Below, piece after piece: positions 1-6,373 of a stretch of 7,812 nt of DNA. The notes beneath the pieces were generated by a model. The model saw only the letters and a list, made by a program, of their open reading frames with translations. It was not told where the DNA came from and searched no databases. Every line of letters starts with the position of its first letter. Positions within the stretch are counted from its first letter, which is position 1. Origin of the DNA: Chromobacteriaceae bacterium (GTDB taxonomy: Bacteria > Pseudomonadota > Gammaproteobacteria > Burkholderiales > Aquaspirillaceae); assembly GCA_030151505.1 (NCBI GenBank), contig JASLDQ010000005.1, forward strand, positions 1 through 7,812, given 5' to 3'. Made by a program: the position numbers and the translations under genes.

Positions 1-874
1 ATTCAAGGCCGTCGGCCCGGGTCAGGTTGGCGACCGAGACCAGCCGGCGCTCTCCCCACAGCAGGCGGTAGGGAAACGCCGGGATGTCGCTCATGTGGAT
101 GCCGGCGCAGACCACCGTGCCGCCCTTGCGCACCTGCGCCAGCGCCGCCGGCACCAGCGGGCCGACCGGGGCGAAGATCAGCGCGGCGTCCAGTACATGC
201 GGCGGCGGCGTGTCACTGGCCCCGGCCCAGCAGGCGCCGAGTCGGCGGGCGAATTCCTGTGCCCGGTCGTCGCCGGGACGGGTAAACGCATACACCCGCC
301 GCCCTTGTGACAGCGCGAGCTGCGTGACGATGTGCGCGGCCGCCCCGAAGCCGTAGAGGCCTAGGTGCCGGGCCTCGCCGGCCATGCGCAAGGCGCGATG
401 GCCGATCAGTCCGGCGCAGAGCAGCGGCGCGGCATCCCGATCGGAATACCCCTCGGGCAAGGGAAAACAGTAGCGGGCGTCCGCCAGCGTGAATTCGGCG
501 TAGCCGCCCGGCAAGGTGTGGCCATGAAAGCGGGCGCGGTCGCAGAGGTTCTCGCGCCCGGCCCGGCAGTAGCGGCAGCGGCCGCAGCTGAAGCCCAGCC
601 ACGGAATCCCGACCCGTGCCCCCGGCGCGAACCCCGGCACACCAGCGCCGACGGCGGCGACGCGGCCGACGATCTCGTGGCCGGGAATGACGGGGAAGCG
701 CGTCTCAGGCAGCTCGCCGTCGATCACATGCAGGTCGGTACGGCAGACACCGCAGGCGCCGACCCGCACCAGCAACTGGCCGGCCCCCGGCATGGGCAGC
801 GGCAGCCGCCCGGCCACCAGCGGCTGGCCGGGGGCATGGCAAAGCATGGCGAACATGGAGTCCGGAAGCGACAT
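1..874 (-). CDS. Zinc-dependent alcohol dehydrogenase, partial (C-terminus off the left edge)
   Basis: Cytoplasmic medium-chain dehydrogenase expected to oxidise alcohols or reduce aldehydes with NAD(P). The 291 visible residues were translated by hand. The catalytic zinc ligands are Cys44 (GVCRTD), His66 (PGHE) and probably Cys153. The structural zinc site is Cys97, Cys100, Cys103 and Cys111, in the classic C-x2-C-x2-C-x7-C spacing. The Rossmann NAD(P) loop is at 172-180 (GLYGFGAAA). The GLYGFGAAAH and CAGIHMSDIP stretches resemble the adh_fam_2 (AdhA-like) subfamily, from memory. Such proteins are usually about 330-340 residues, so roughly 40-50 are missing beyond position 1. I chose the ATG at 874 because AAGG lies 9 bases upstream. 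In-frame ATGs at 856 and 847 are alternatives, and the family usually begins near residues 7-10. It follows a terminator and an inverted repeat, so it probably has its own promoter. The substrate cannot be told. Confidence 0.93.
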   Translation of the reverse strand, partial: MSLPDSMFAMLCHAPGQPLVAGRLPLPMPGAGQLLVRVGACGVCRTDLHVIDGELPETRFPVIPGHEIVGRVAAVGAGVPGFAPGARVGIPWLGFSCGRCRYCRAGRENLCDRARFHGHTLPGGYAEFTLADARYCFPLPEGYSDRDAAPLLCAGLIGHRALRMAGEARHLGLYGFGAAAHIVTQLALSQGRRVYAFTRPGDDRAQEFARRLGACWAGASDTPPPHVLDAALIFAPVGPLVPAALAQVRKGGTVVCAGIHMSDIPAFPYRLLWGERRLVSVANLTRADGLE

Positions 875-883
875 GGAGACGGA

Positions 884-887
884 CCTT
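884..887 (-). promoter_or_regulatory. Probable ribosome binding site of the alcohol dehydrogenase
   Basis: The minus strand reads AAGG here, 9 bases before the ATG at 874. It is short but is the best Shine-Dalgarno match near any of the three candidate starts (874, 856, 847), and it decides the start I annotated. Confidence 0.5.
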
Positions 888-922
888 GGATGAAACCGGC
901 GGCGCCGCGCCGGCAAGAGCAG

Positions 923-950
923 GAAGGGACAAAAACGCCAACGTCCCTTC
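923..950. promoter_or_regulatory. Inverted repeat upstream of the alcohol dehydrogenase, possible operator
   Basis: The arms GAAGGGAC (923-930) and GTCCCTTC (943-950) are perfect 8-base complements separated by 12 bases. The site ends 49 bases upstream of the dehydrogenase start, where a regulator or a promoter would be expected. Nothing identifies the regulator. On the plus strand it is followed by TTTT (952-955), so it could also act as a weak hairpin, but no plus-strand gene is seen that would need one. Confidence 0.4.
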
Positions 951-1005
951 GTTTTAGCCGCTCCGGCCGGCGCGGGCCCCCTCCTGCGCCGAAAGGCACG
1001 CCGAC

Positions 1006-1039
1006 AAAAAACGGGAGCCCGGCGAATGCCGGCTCCCGT
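1006..1039 (-). terminator. Intrinsic terminator of the diguanylate cyclase gene
   Basis: On the minus strand a GC-rich stem forms between 1039-1028 and 1023-1011 with a 4-base loop. About 12 pairs form, with one bulged base in the left arm. Six T residues (minus strand, positions 1011-1006) follow, the first two features expected of a Rho-independent terminator. The stem starts 30 bases past the stop codon at 1069. It separates this gene from the alcohol dehydrogenase downstream. Confidence 0.85.
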
Positions 1040-1068
1040 TTGTCCCCTGCCGCACCGGACGCCCTCGT

Positions 1069-2622
1069 TTAGGCGCGGGCCTCGACAACCCGGTTGCGAC
1101 CCTCGCGCTTGGCGGCATACAGGGCCTCGTCCGCCCGTTTCAGCACCACCTCGACCGAGTCGGCCCCGTTCGGCCAGTGGGCCACGCCGGCCGAGATGGT
1201 GATCTCGTCCCCGGTCGGGTTGGCGGCGGCGGCCACCTGCGCGCGCAGGCGCTCGGCCACCTGGCAGGCCACGGCCTGGCCGACGCCGGGCAACAGCATG
1301 AAGAACTCCTCGCCCCCGCTGCGGCACAGCACGTCGCCGTCGCGCGAACTGGAGCGCATCAGTTGCGCCAGATGCTGCAGCACCTGGTCGCCGACATCGT
1401 GGCCATGACGGTCGTTGACCTGCTTGAAGTGGTCGATGTCGAGCGCGATGACCGCGAACGGCTGCTGCCCGGCCTCCCACTGCGCCAGCGCCACCGTCAT
1501 GCCGCGCCGGTTGTGGAGGTCGGTCAGCGGATCGGTAATGTTCTCGAGCCGGAGCCGCCCCAGCTTCTGGTGCAGCAGCGCCACCCCCATCAGCATGGCG
1601 CGCTTGAGCTGGTCGGCCTCGAAGTACCAGGATTTCACCTGCTCGATCTGGCCGGAAGCCACCGGCGAATCCCAGTGCTGGGCCGTGTCGGCCAGACGGC
1701 GCAACGGCCGGGAGATGAGTCGCGACATCCACCAGATGCCCAGCAGCGTGAGCAGGGACACCGGAATGGCGTTGCGCAGGGTCTCCAGCATCAGGCCGTC
1801 CAGTTCCTTCAGCGTCAGGGAGGTCGGCCGCTGGGCGACCACGCCCCAGCCGGTGGTCAGCATCGGCGCGTAGCCCGCCAGCATGTCGACGCCTTGCGAG
1901 TTGGTCAGCCGCTGGCTGCCCTGCCGGCTTTCGATCACCGCCTGGATCACCGGATTGCCCTTGATCACCTCGCCGACCCGCTTGCGGTCCTGGTGATAGA
2001 TCAGCCGCAGCTGCCGGTCCACCACGTACAGATAGGAGCCGTCGCGGTAATAGTGGTCGCCGAGCAGCGCATGAAGCGCGTTCTGTTCCTGCAGGTAGAT
2101 GGAGCCGCCCACATAGCCCAGATAGCGGCCGTCCGGAGCGAAGACCGGCTGGGAGATGAACACCACCAACCGCCCGGTGGTGGACACGTAGGGCGGTGAA
2201 ATCAGCGGGCGGCGTTTCTCCAGCGCGGCACGCGCGCCGGCGCTGTCGAGCTTGCGCCCGACCATCCCGAGCGTATCGGGCGAGGTCGCCAGAACCTGGC
2301 CGTCCACCCGCACGATGAAAACGGAGTTGAAACTGCTGGTCTGCAGCTTGAGGCGGTCGGCTTCGGCGACAAGCCGGTCGGTACGGTCCATCAGCGGCGG
2401 CAGCAGGCTCGCGCTATAGGCCAGCTGCTGCTGCGCCATCTTGAAGAAATTGTCGGCGCTGTGGGCCAGCTTGAGCGCGTAAGAACGGTTGGATTCCAGC
2501 GTCTGCTGCATCAGCAGGTCGCGCTGGGCCTGATAGCCGGCATAGAAGGTGTTGGCAAGCGTGAGCAGGGCGGTCGCGATGGTCAGCAGCAGGATCAGCC
2601 TGCGAAGATCGATTTTGGGCAT
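1069..2622 (-). CDS. Membrane-anchored diguanylate cyclase with periplasmic Cache-type sensor
   Basis: Predicted to make cyclic di-GMP from two GTP at the inner membrane, in response to a signal sensed in the periplasm. The 517-residue protein has an N-terminal membrane segment at about 7-30, a periplasmic region at about 31-284 that looks like a double Cache domain, a second membrane segment at about 285-300, a short HAMP-like linker at about 300-350, and a GGDEF domain at about 355-515. The active-site GGEEF is at 436-440. The metal and substrate residues look present (D395 in DIDHFK, N403, D412). The inhibitory I-site RxxD is intact at 427-430 (RDGD), five residues before GGEEF, so product inhibition is expected. 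No EAL domain is present. It is a single-gene unit, 386 bases beyond ugd and closed by its own terminator. The ATG at 2622 has no good ribosome binding site at normal spacing, but an in-frame TGA lies 15 bases upstream. The ligand is unknown. Confidence 0.95.
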   Translation of the reverse strand: MPKIDLRRLILLLTIATALLTLANTFYAGYQAQRDLLMQQTLESNRSYALKLAHSADNFFKMAQQQLAYSASLLPPLMDRTDRLVAEADRLKLQTSSFNSVFIVRVDGQVLATSPDTLGMVGRKLDSAGARAALEKRRPLISPPYVSTTGRLVVFISQPVFAPDGRYLGYVGGSIYLQEQNALHALLGDHYYRDGSYLYVVDRQLRLIYHQDRKRVGEVIKGNPVIQAVIESRQGSQRLTNSQGVDMLAGYAPMLTTGWGVVAQRPTSLTLKELDGLMLETLRNAIPVSLLTLLGIWWMSRLISRPLRRLADTAQHWDSPVASGQIEQVKSWYFEADQLKRAMLMGVALLHQKLGRLRLENITDPLTDLHNRRGMTVALAQWEAGQQPFAVIALDIDHFKQVNDRHGHDVGDQVLQHLAQLMRSSSRDGDVLCRSGGEEFFMLLPGVGQAVACQVAERLRAQVAAAANPTGDEITISAGVAHWPNGADSVEVVLKRADEALYAAKREGRNRVVEARA

Positions 2623-2642
2623 GGGCAGGATTATTCAGGATT

Positions 2643-2656
2643 CCACCTTGGGGTGG
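2643..2656 (-). promoter_or_regulatory. Small leader hairpin overlapping a Shine-Dalgarno-like sequence
   Basis: In the mRNA, CCACC (2656-2652) can pair with GGTGG (2647-2643) across a 4-base loop. The right arm overlaps AAGGTGG (2649-2643), which resembles a ribosome binding site but sits 20 bases before the ATG at 2622, too far for ordinary use. The stem is only 5 base pairs and may be chance. Confidence 0.2.
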
Positions 2657-2869
2657 TACTCCCATGCAAAACGGATCGGCAGGCCGGAACCAGGAAGCGG
2701 GAGGGGATCAGGCTGGCCGCCTCGGGCACGCCCGGACGCTGGGTTTGCACGGCGGGGAGGAGGAATAGCGGAACACTAGGCGGCCCGGGGAATCGGCCGG
2801 CGACAGGAGGGAAACGGTGAAAGCCGAGCCGGCGTTGACGGCAAGCCACGGCCCATGAGCGTCAGGCGT

Positions 2870-2885
2870 CGGGCTCGCGAGCCCG
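2870..2885. repeat. 16-base perfect palindrome
   Basis: CGGGCTCGCGAGCCCG reads the same on both strands. It lies in the non-coding gap, about 250 bases upstream of the diguanylate cyclase start and 124 bases past the ugd stop. It may be a protein-binding site, a hairpin or a chance GC-rich palindrome. No second copy was noticed in the window. Confidence 0.45.
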
Positions 2886-2977
2886 CCGTTGCCCGCGCAG
2901 CGACCCTCGCGCCCAATCCATGGCGGCAGGCAGCCCGCCGGATCGCTCCCATCCGTCCGGCAGAGACGCGCGACGCG

Positions 2978-3000
2978 CCCGCCGGTTCGGGACCGGCGGG
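2978..3000 (-). terminator. Hairpin directly after ugd, possible operon end
   Basis: The arms CCCGCCGGT (2978-2986) and ACCGGCGGG (2992-3000) form a perfect 9-base-pair stem with a 5-base loop. It begins 8 bases past the ugd stop codon. On the minus strand it is followed by GC-rich sequence and not by a T-run, so it is not a textbook intrinsic terminator. It could protect the 3' end of the mRNA or assist Rho-dependent termination. Confidence 0.45.
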
Positions 3001-3008
3001 ACGGAGGA

Positions 3009-4346
3009 TCAGCGTCCGATCGCGTGGTAGGTGAAGCCCTGCGCGCGCAGGGGCTCAGGGTCGTACATATTGCGGCCGTCGAAAATCACCGGCTGCTTGA
3101 GCGCCGCCTTGACCGCGTCGAAGTCCGGCGCCCAGAACGCCTTCCACTCGGTCACGATCAGCAGCGCGTCCGCCCCGGCCAGCGGCGCCATCATGTCCGG
3201 CAGGAAGCTCACGCCCGGCACCTCGGCCAGCAGCTGCTTGGCGTGCGGCATGGCCACCGGGTCGTACACCGCAATGCTCGCGCCGCGCCGCGCCAGTTCG
3301 CCGATGATGACGAGGCTCGGCGCCTCGCGCATGTCGTCGGTATTGGGCTTGAACGCCAGGCCCCACACCGCGAAGCGGCGACCGTGCAGGTCGTCGCCGA
3401 ACTCGGCCAGCACCTTTTCCACCAGCCGCTGTTTCTGGCGGTGGTTGACCTCCTCGGCGGCCTGCAGCATCCGCATCGCCTGGCCGTTTTCCTGGCCGGT
3501 GGCGATCAGCGCCTTGACGTCCTTGGGGAAGCAGGAACCGCCGTAGCCGATGCCGGGATAGAGGAAGTGGTAGCCAATGCGCGGGTCGGAGCCGATGCCG
3601 CGGCGCACGTCCTCGATGTCGGCGTCGAGTTCTTCGGCCAGGTTGGCCAGCTCGTTCATGAAGGAAATACGGGTCGCCAGCATAGCGTTGGCAGCGTACT
3701 TGGTCAGCTCGGCCGAGCGCACGCCCATCACCAGCATGCGTTCGTGGTTGCGCTGGAACGGCTCGTACAGACGGCGCATGACCTCGGCGGCGCGCTCGTC
3801 GTCCACCCCCAGCACGATCCGGTCCGGCCGCATGAAGTCGCCGATGGCCGCGCCTTCCTTGAGGAATTCCGGATTCGACACCACGCTGAACGGGATGTCC
3901 GCGCCGCGGGCGGCGAGCTCGGCCGCGATGGTGGCCCGGACCTTGTCGGCGGTCCCCACCGGCACGGTCGACTTGTCGACCACGACCTTGTAGTTGCTCA
4001 TGTGGCGGCCGACGTCGCGCGCCACCGCCAGCACGTACTGCAGGTCGGCCGAGCCGTCCTCGTCCGGCGGCGTGCCGACCGCGATGAAAATCACCTCGCC
4101 GAAATCGACCGCGTCGGCGACCGAGGCGGTGAACTGCAGCCGGCCCTCGGCCAGGTTGCGGCGGATCATCTCCTCCAGCCCCGGCTCGTAGATCGGCACT
4201 TCGCCCTGTTGCAGCCGCGCGATGCGGGCCGCGTCGATGTCCATGCAGGTGACCCGGTAGCCCATTTCGGCAAAGCAGGTGCCGGTCACCAAGCCGACAT
4301 AGCCCGATCCGACGATGGCGATGCGGTGGCCTGAAAACTGATTCAT
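3009..4346 (-). CDS. ugd: UDP-glucose 6-dehydrogenase
   Basis: Cytoplasmic enzyme that oxidises UDP-glucose to UDP-glucuronate using two NAD+, supplying the precursor for Ara4N and also for acidic exopolysaccharides. The 445 residues match the usual bacterial length. The N-terminal NAD loop is at 13-18 (GSGYVG). Family motifs are STVPVGT (126-132), NPEFLKEG (158-165, with catalytic glutamate candidates), ELTKYAANA (213-221, Lys216) and GGSCFPKD (269-276), which carries the catalytic nucleophile Cys272. The C-terminal UDP-binding part includes [12 protein letters not shown] (329-340). The ATG at 4346 is preceded by AAAAAGG at 9 bases. It starts 22 bases after arnD and is the last gene of the operon, followed by a hairpin and a long gap. 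Its place in the cluster argues that it feeds lipid A modification, but it may also serve other UDP-glucuronate pathways. Confidence 0.97.
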   Translation of the reverse strand: MNQFSGHRIAIVGSGYVGLVTGTCFAEMGYRVTCMDIDAARIARLQQGEVPIYEPGLEEMIRRNLAEGRLQFTASVADAVDFGEVIFIAVGTPPDEDGSADLQYVLAVARDVGRHMSNYKVVVDKSTVPVGTADKVRATIAAELAARGADIPFSVVSNPEFLKEGAAIGDFMRPDRIVLGVDDERAAEVMRRLYEPFQRNHERMLVMGVRSAELTKYAANAMLATRISFMNELANLAEELDADIEDVRRGIGSDPRIGYHFLYPGIGYGGSCFPKDVKALIATGQENGQAMRMLQAAEEVNHRQKQRLVEKVLAEFGDDLHGRRFAVWGLAFKPNTDDMREAPSLVIIGELARRGASIAVYDPVAMPHAKQLLAEVPGVSFLPDMMAPLAGADALLIVTEWKAFWAPDFDAVKAALKQPVIFDGRNMYDPEPLRAQGFTYHAIGR

Positions 4347-4355
4347 TCGATCAAA

Positions 4356-4362
4356 CCTTTTT
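4356..4362 (-). promoter_or_regulatory. Ribosome binding site of ugd
   Basis: The minus strand reads AAAAAGG, 9 bases before the ugd ATG at 4346, within the 22-base gap after arnD. ugd therefore can be translated independently of arnD. Confidence 0.6.
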
Positions 4363-4368
4363 CTGAGT

Positions 4369-5280
4369 TCAATGGGCCGGTTCGCCCTGCAGCGCCAGCG
4401 TGCCGCTGCGACCGGCGATCTCGCCCATCAGCACGCGGTGGCGCGGCAGCGCGGCGGCGTCCAGCGTGGAGAACAGCTCGGCGGTCGACACCAGCCGGTA
4501 GCCCTGCGCCTTCCAGCCGGTCAGCAGGCGGTCGAAGGTCTCGAGCAGCTTCATGCCTTCCAGCTCGGCGTGCAGGGTGTAGACATGGCCGTGCGGCGGC
4601 GGCGCGGCGGTCAGCTGCAGCAGGTGCTCGTGCACGTTGGCCGGTGTCAGCCCGTCGATGCCGATCAGCTCGTCTAGCGTCGGCAGCGTGCTCGGCAATT
4701 GCGGCACGCCCAGCGGCCGGCCCTGCGCGTCCACCGGCTGGAACGGATGGTCGCCCCGGCCGTCCGAGGCGTAGTCGAAGCCGAACTCGCGCTCCAGCGC
4801 GTAGGCGGACTCGTTCATCTGCCAGCCGGCCGCGCCGTGGGTGCGCGGCGCCGTGCCGAAAATCTCGGCAAAGCGCGCGACCGCCTTCTGCATCTCGGCA
4901 CGGGTCCAGCCCGCGCTCTTGCCGGCGACGTAGTCCTGCCACTTGATGTGGTCCCAGGTGTGGATGCCGACTTCGAAGCCGTCGTCGCGCACCGAGCGCA
5001 GCAGCGCGGCTTCGCGCCGGCCGATGTCCGGCCCCGGCAGCACCGTGCCGTACAGCAGGGTGCGGATGCCGTAGTGCTCGACCACCGAGGTGCGCGAGAC
5101 CTTGGACAGGAAACCCGGCCGGAACACCCGCTTGATCGCGCGGCCGGTGTGGTCCGGACCGAGGCTGAACAGGAAGGTGGCGCCGGCGCCGTGACGCTTG
5201 AGCAGTTCGACCAGCCGCGGCACGCCTTCGCGGGTGCCGCGCCAGGTGTCGACGTCGATCTTGAGCGCGAGCAGCGGCAT
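4369..5280 (-). CDS. arnD: 4-deoxy-4-formamido-L-arabinose-phosphoundecaprenol deformylase
   Basis: Removes the formyl group from undecaprenyl-phosphate Ara4FN on the cytoplasmic face of the inner membrane, which pulls the ArnC reaction forward and leaves the free amine needed on lipid A. The 303 residues compare with about 296 in E. coli. It is a NodB-type metal-dependent deacetylase: motif 1 is KIDVDT at 7-12 with the paired aspartates D9 and D11; motif 2 is HTWDH at 107-111 with metal ligands His107 and His111; later motifs are RTHGAAGW at 146-153 and HAELEG at 237-242, with the likely catalytic His237. A PLPST...LIGIDG stretch (195-210) also matches the family. No transmembrane segment is evident. 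The ATG at 5280 lies 3 bases past the decarboxylase stop and lacks a clear ribosome binding site, which suggests translational coupling. All expected catalytic residues appear present. Confidence 0.96.
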   Translation of the reverse strand: MPLLALKIDVDTWRGTREGVPRLVELLKRHGAGATFLFSLGPDHTGRAIKRVFRPGFLSKVSRTSVVEHYGIRTLLYGTVLPGPDIGRREAALLRSVRDDGFEVGIHTWDHIKWQDYVAGKSAGWTRAEMQKAVARFAEIFGTAPRTHGAAGWQMNESAYALEREFGFDYASDGRGDHPFQPVDAQGRPLGVPQLPSTLPTLDELIGIDGLTPANVHEHLLQLTAAPPPHGHVYTLHAELEGMKLLETFDRLLTGWKAQGYRLVSTAELFSTLDAAALPRHRVLMGEIAGRSGTLALQGEPAH

Positions 5281-5283
5281 GGC

Positions 5284-6327
5284 TTAGTTCGACAGGTCGC
5301 GCGAGGCCACGATCTGGTCGCGGTAGTAGTCGTAGATGCCGCGCAGCGCATCGGCCATCTTCACCGACGGTGCCCAGTCGAGGTCGGCCTTGGTGTTGTC
5401 GATCTTCGGCACGCGGTTCTGCACGTCCTGGTAACCCTTGCCGTAGTAGGCGCCCGAGGTGGTTTCTTCCACCTTCACCTTGTCGGCGTTGAGCTGGTAT
5501 TCCGGGTAGACGCGCGCCAGGTCCAGCATCATCTGCGCCAGTTCGCGGATCGAGTAGTTGTTGCTCGGGTTGCCGATGTTGTAGATCTGGCCCGAAGCCT
5601 TGCCGTCCTTGTTCTCGATGATCTTCATCAGCGCGGCGATGCCGTCGTCCACGTAGGTGAACGCGCGCTTCTGGTGACCGCCGTCGACCAGCTTGATGGT
5701 CTCGCCGCGCACGATGTGGCCCAGGAACTGGGTGATCACGCGGCTGGAGCCTTCCTTCGGGGTGTTGATGTTGTCCAGCCCGCCGCCGATCCAGTTGAAC
5801 GGGCGGAACAGGGTGTAGTTCAGGCCTTCCTGCATGCCGTAGGCGTGGATCACGCGGTCCATCAGCTGCTTGGAGCAGGAGTAGATCCAGCGCGGCTTGT
5901 TGATCGGGCCGCAGATCAGCTCGGAGTTTTCCGGGTCGAATTCCTCGTCGTGGCACATGCCGTACACCTCGGAGGTGGACGGGAACACCAGGTGCTTCTT
6001 GTACTGCACGCACTGGCGCACGATCGGCAGGTTGGCCTCGAAGTCCAGCTCGAACACGCGCAGCGGCTGGTTCACGTAGGTTGACGGGGTGGCGATGGCG
6101 ACCAGCGGCAGCACCACGTCGCACTTCTTCACGTGGTATTCGATCCATTCCTTGTTGATGGTGATGTCACCCTCGAAGAAGTGGAAACGTGGATGGTCCA
6201 TCCACTCGGCCACGCGGTCGGCATGCATGTCCATGCCGTAGATTTCCCAGTCGGTGGTTTCGATGATGCTGCGGGTCAGGTGGTGGCCGATGAAGCCGTT
6301 CACGCCAAGAATCAGGACTTTTTTCAT
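5284..6327 (-). CDS. arnA: UDP-glucuronate decarboxylase, stand-alone ArnA C-terminal half (UDP-4-keto-pentose synthase)
   Basis: Oxidises and decarboxylates UDP-glucuronate to UDP-4-keto-pentose in the cytoplasm, using NAD+. The 347-residue short-chain dehydrogenase has the NAD loop GxxGxxG at 8-14, PSTSEVYG at 116-123 with Ser119 and Glu120 (matching E. coli ArnA S433 and E434), the YxxxK pair Tyr149 and Lys153, and NRVPKI around Arg305, likely equal to R619. In E. coli this is residues about 315-660 of a fused protein; here it is a separate gene. Separate homologues such as the Ralstonia enzyme are described as bifunctional UDP-4-keto-pentose/UDP-xylose synthases, so some UDP-xylose may also be made. 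An in-frame TAA lies five codons upstream, which fixes the ATG at 6327; only a weak AAGAGA precedes it. It lies 46 bases after the formyltransferase. GC in sampled rows is 57-60%, below its neighbours. Confidence 0.95.
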   Translation of the reverse strand: MKKVLILGVNGFIGHHLTRSIIETTDWEIYGMDMHADRVAEWMDHPRFHFFEGDITINKEWIEYHVKKCDVVLPLVAIATPSTYVNQPLRVFELDFEANLPIVRQCVQYKKHLVFPSTSEVYGMCHDEEFDPENSELICGPINKPRWIYSCSKQLMDRVIHAYGMQEGLNYTLFRPFNWIGGGLDNINTPKEGSSRVITQFLGHIVRGETIKLVDGGHQKRAFTYVDDGIAALMKIIENKDGKASGQIYNIGNPSNNYSIRELAQMMLDLARVYPEYQLNADKVKVEETTSGAYYGKGYQDVQNRVPKIDNTKADLDWAPSVKMADALRGIYDYYRDQIVASRDLSN

Positions 6328-6373
6328 GAGGGATGTCTCTTATGTCGGAATGTGGAAATCGGAGGGCGCGCCG

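Larger units (their letters stand above)
2623..3008. other. Gene-free gap between ugd and the diguanylate cyclase
   Basis: I found no convincing gene in these 386 bases on either strand; the short open frames encode arginine- and proline-rich shadows with no family resemblance. It holds a hairpin after ugd (2978-3000), a 16-base palindrome (2870-2885), and the leader of the diguanylate cyclase (2623 to about 2700). The promoter of that gene must lie here, but I cannot point to convincing -35 and -10 boxes. Confidence 0.7.

Noticed and set aside
365..1072. A 235-codon plus-strand open frame
   Set aside because: Opposite the alcohol dehydrogenase, whose zinc motifs are unmistakable; composition is that of a shadow.
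2631..2849. A 72-codon minus-strand open frame in the gap after ugd
   Set aside because: No recognisable domain, and composition like a random GC-rich frame; not supported as a gene.
2889..4334. A 481-codon plus-strand open frame
   Set aside because: It lies opposite ugd and its translation is His/Arg/Ala/Val-rich, typical of an antisense shadow in high-GC DNA. ugd is certain on the other strand.
4699..6084. A 461-codon plus-strand open frame
   Set aside because: Antisense shadow of arnD and the decarboxylase, with no motif or start signal.
4343..6148. A 601-codon open frame on the minus strand across arnD and the decarboxylase
   Set aside because: It is an alternative frame of two well-recognised genes. 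Its translation is dominated by arginine, alanine and proline, the usual look of a shifted frame in high-GC DNA, and it matches no family.
5281..6373. Possible frameshift that broke a fused arnA
   Set aside because: The formyltransferase ends and the decarboxylase begins at natural domain limits, separated by 46 bases with no leftover linker coding, so the two genes are genuine and not a broken fusion.
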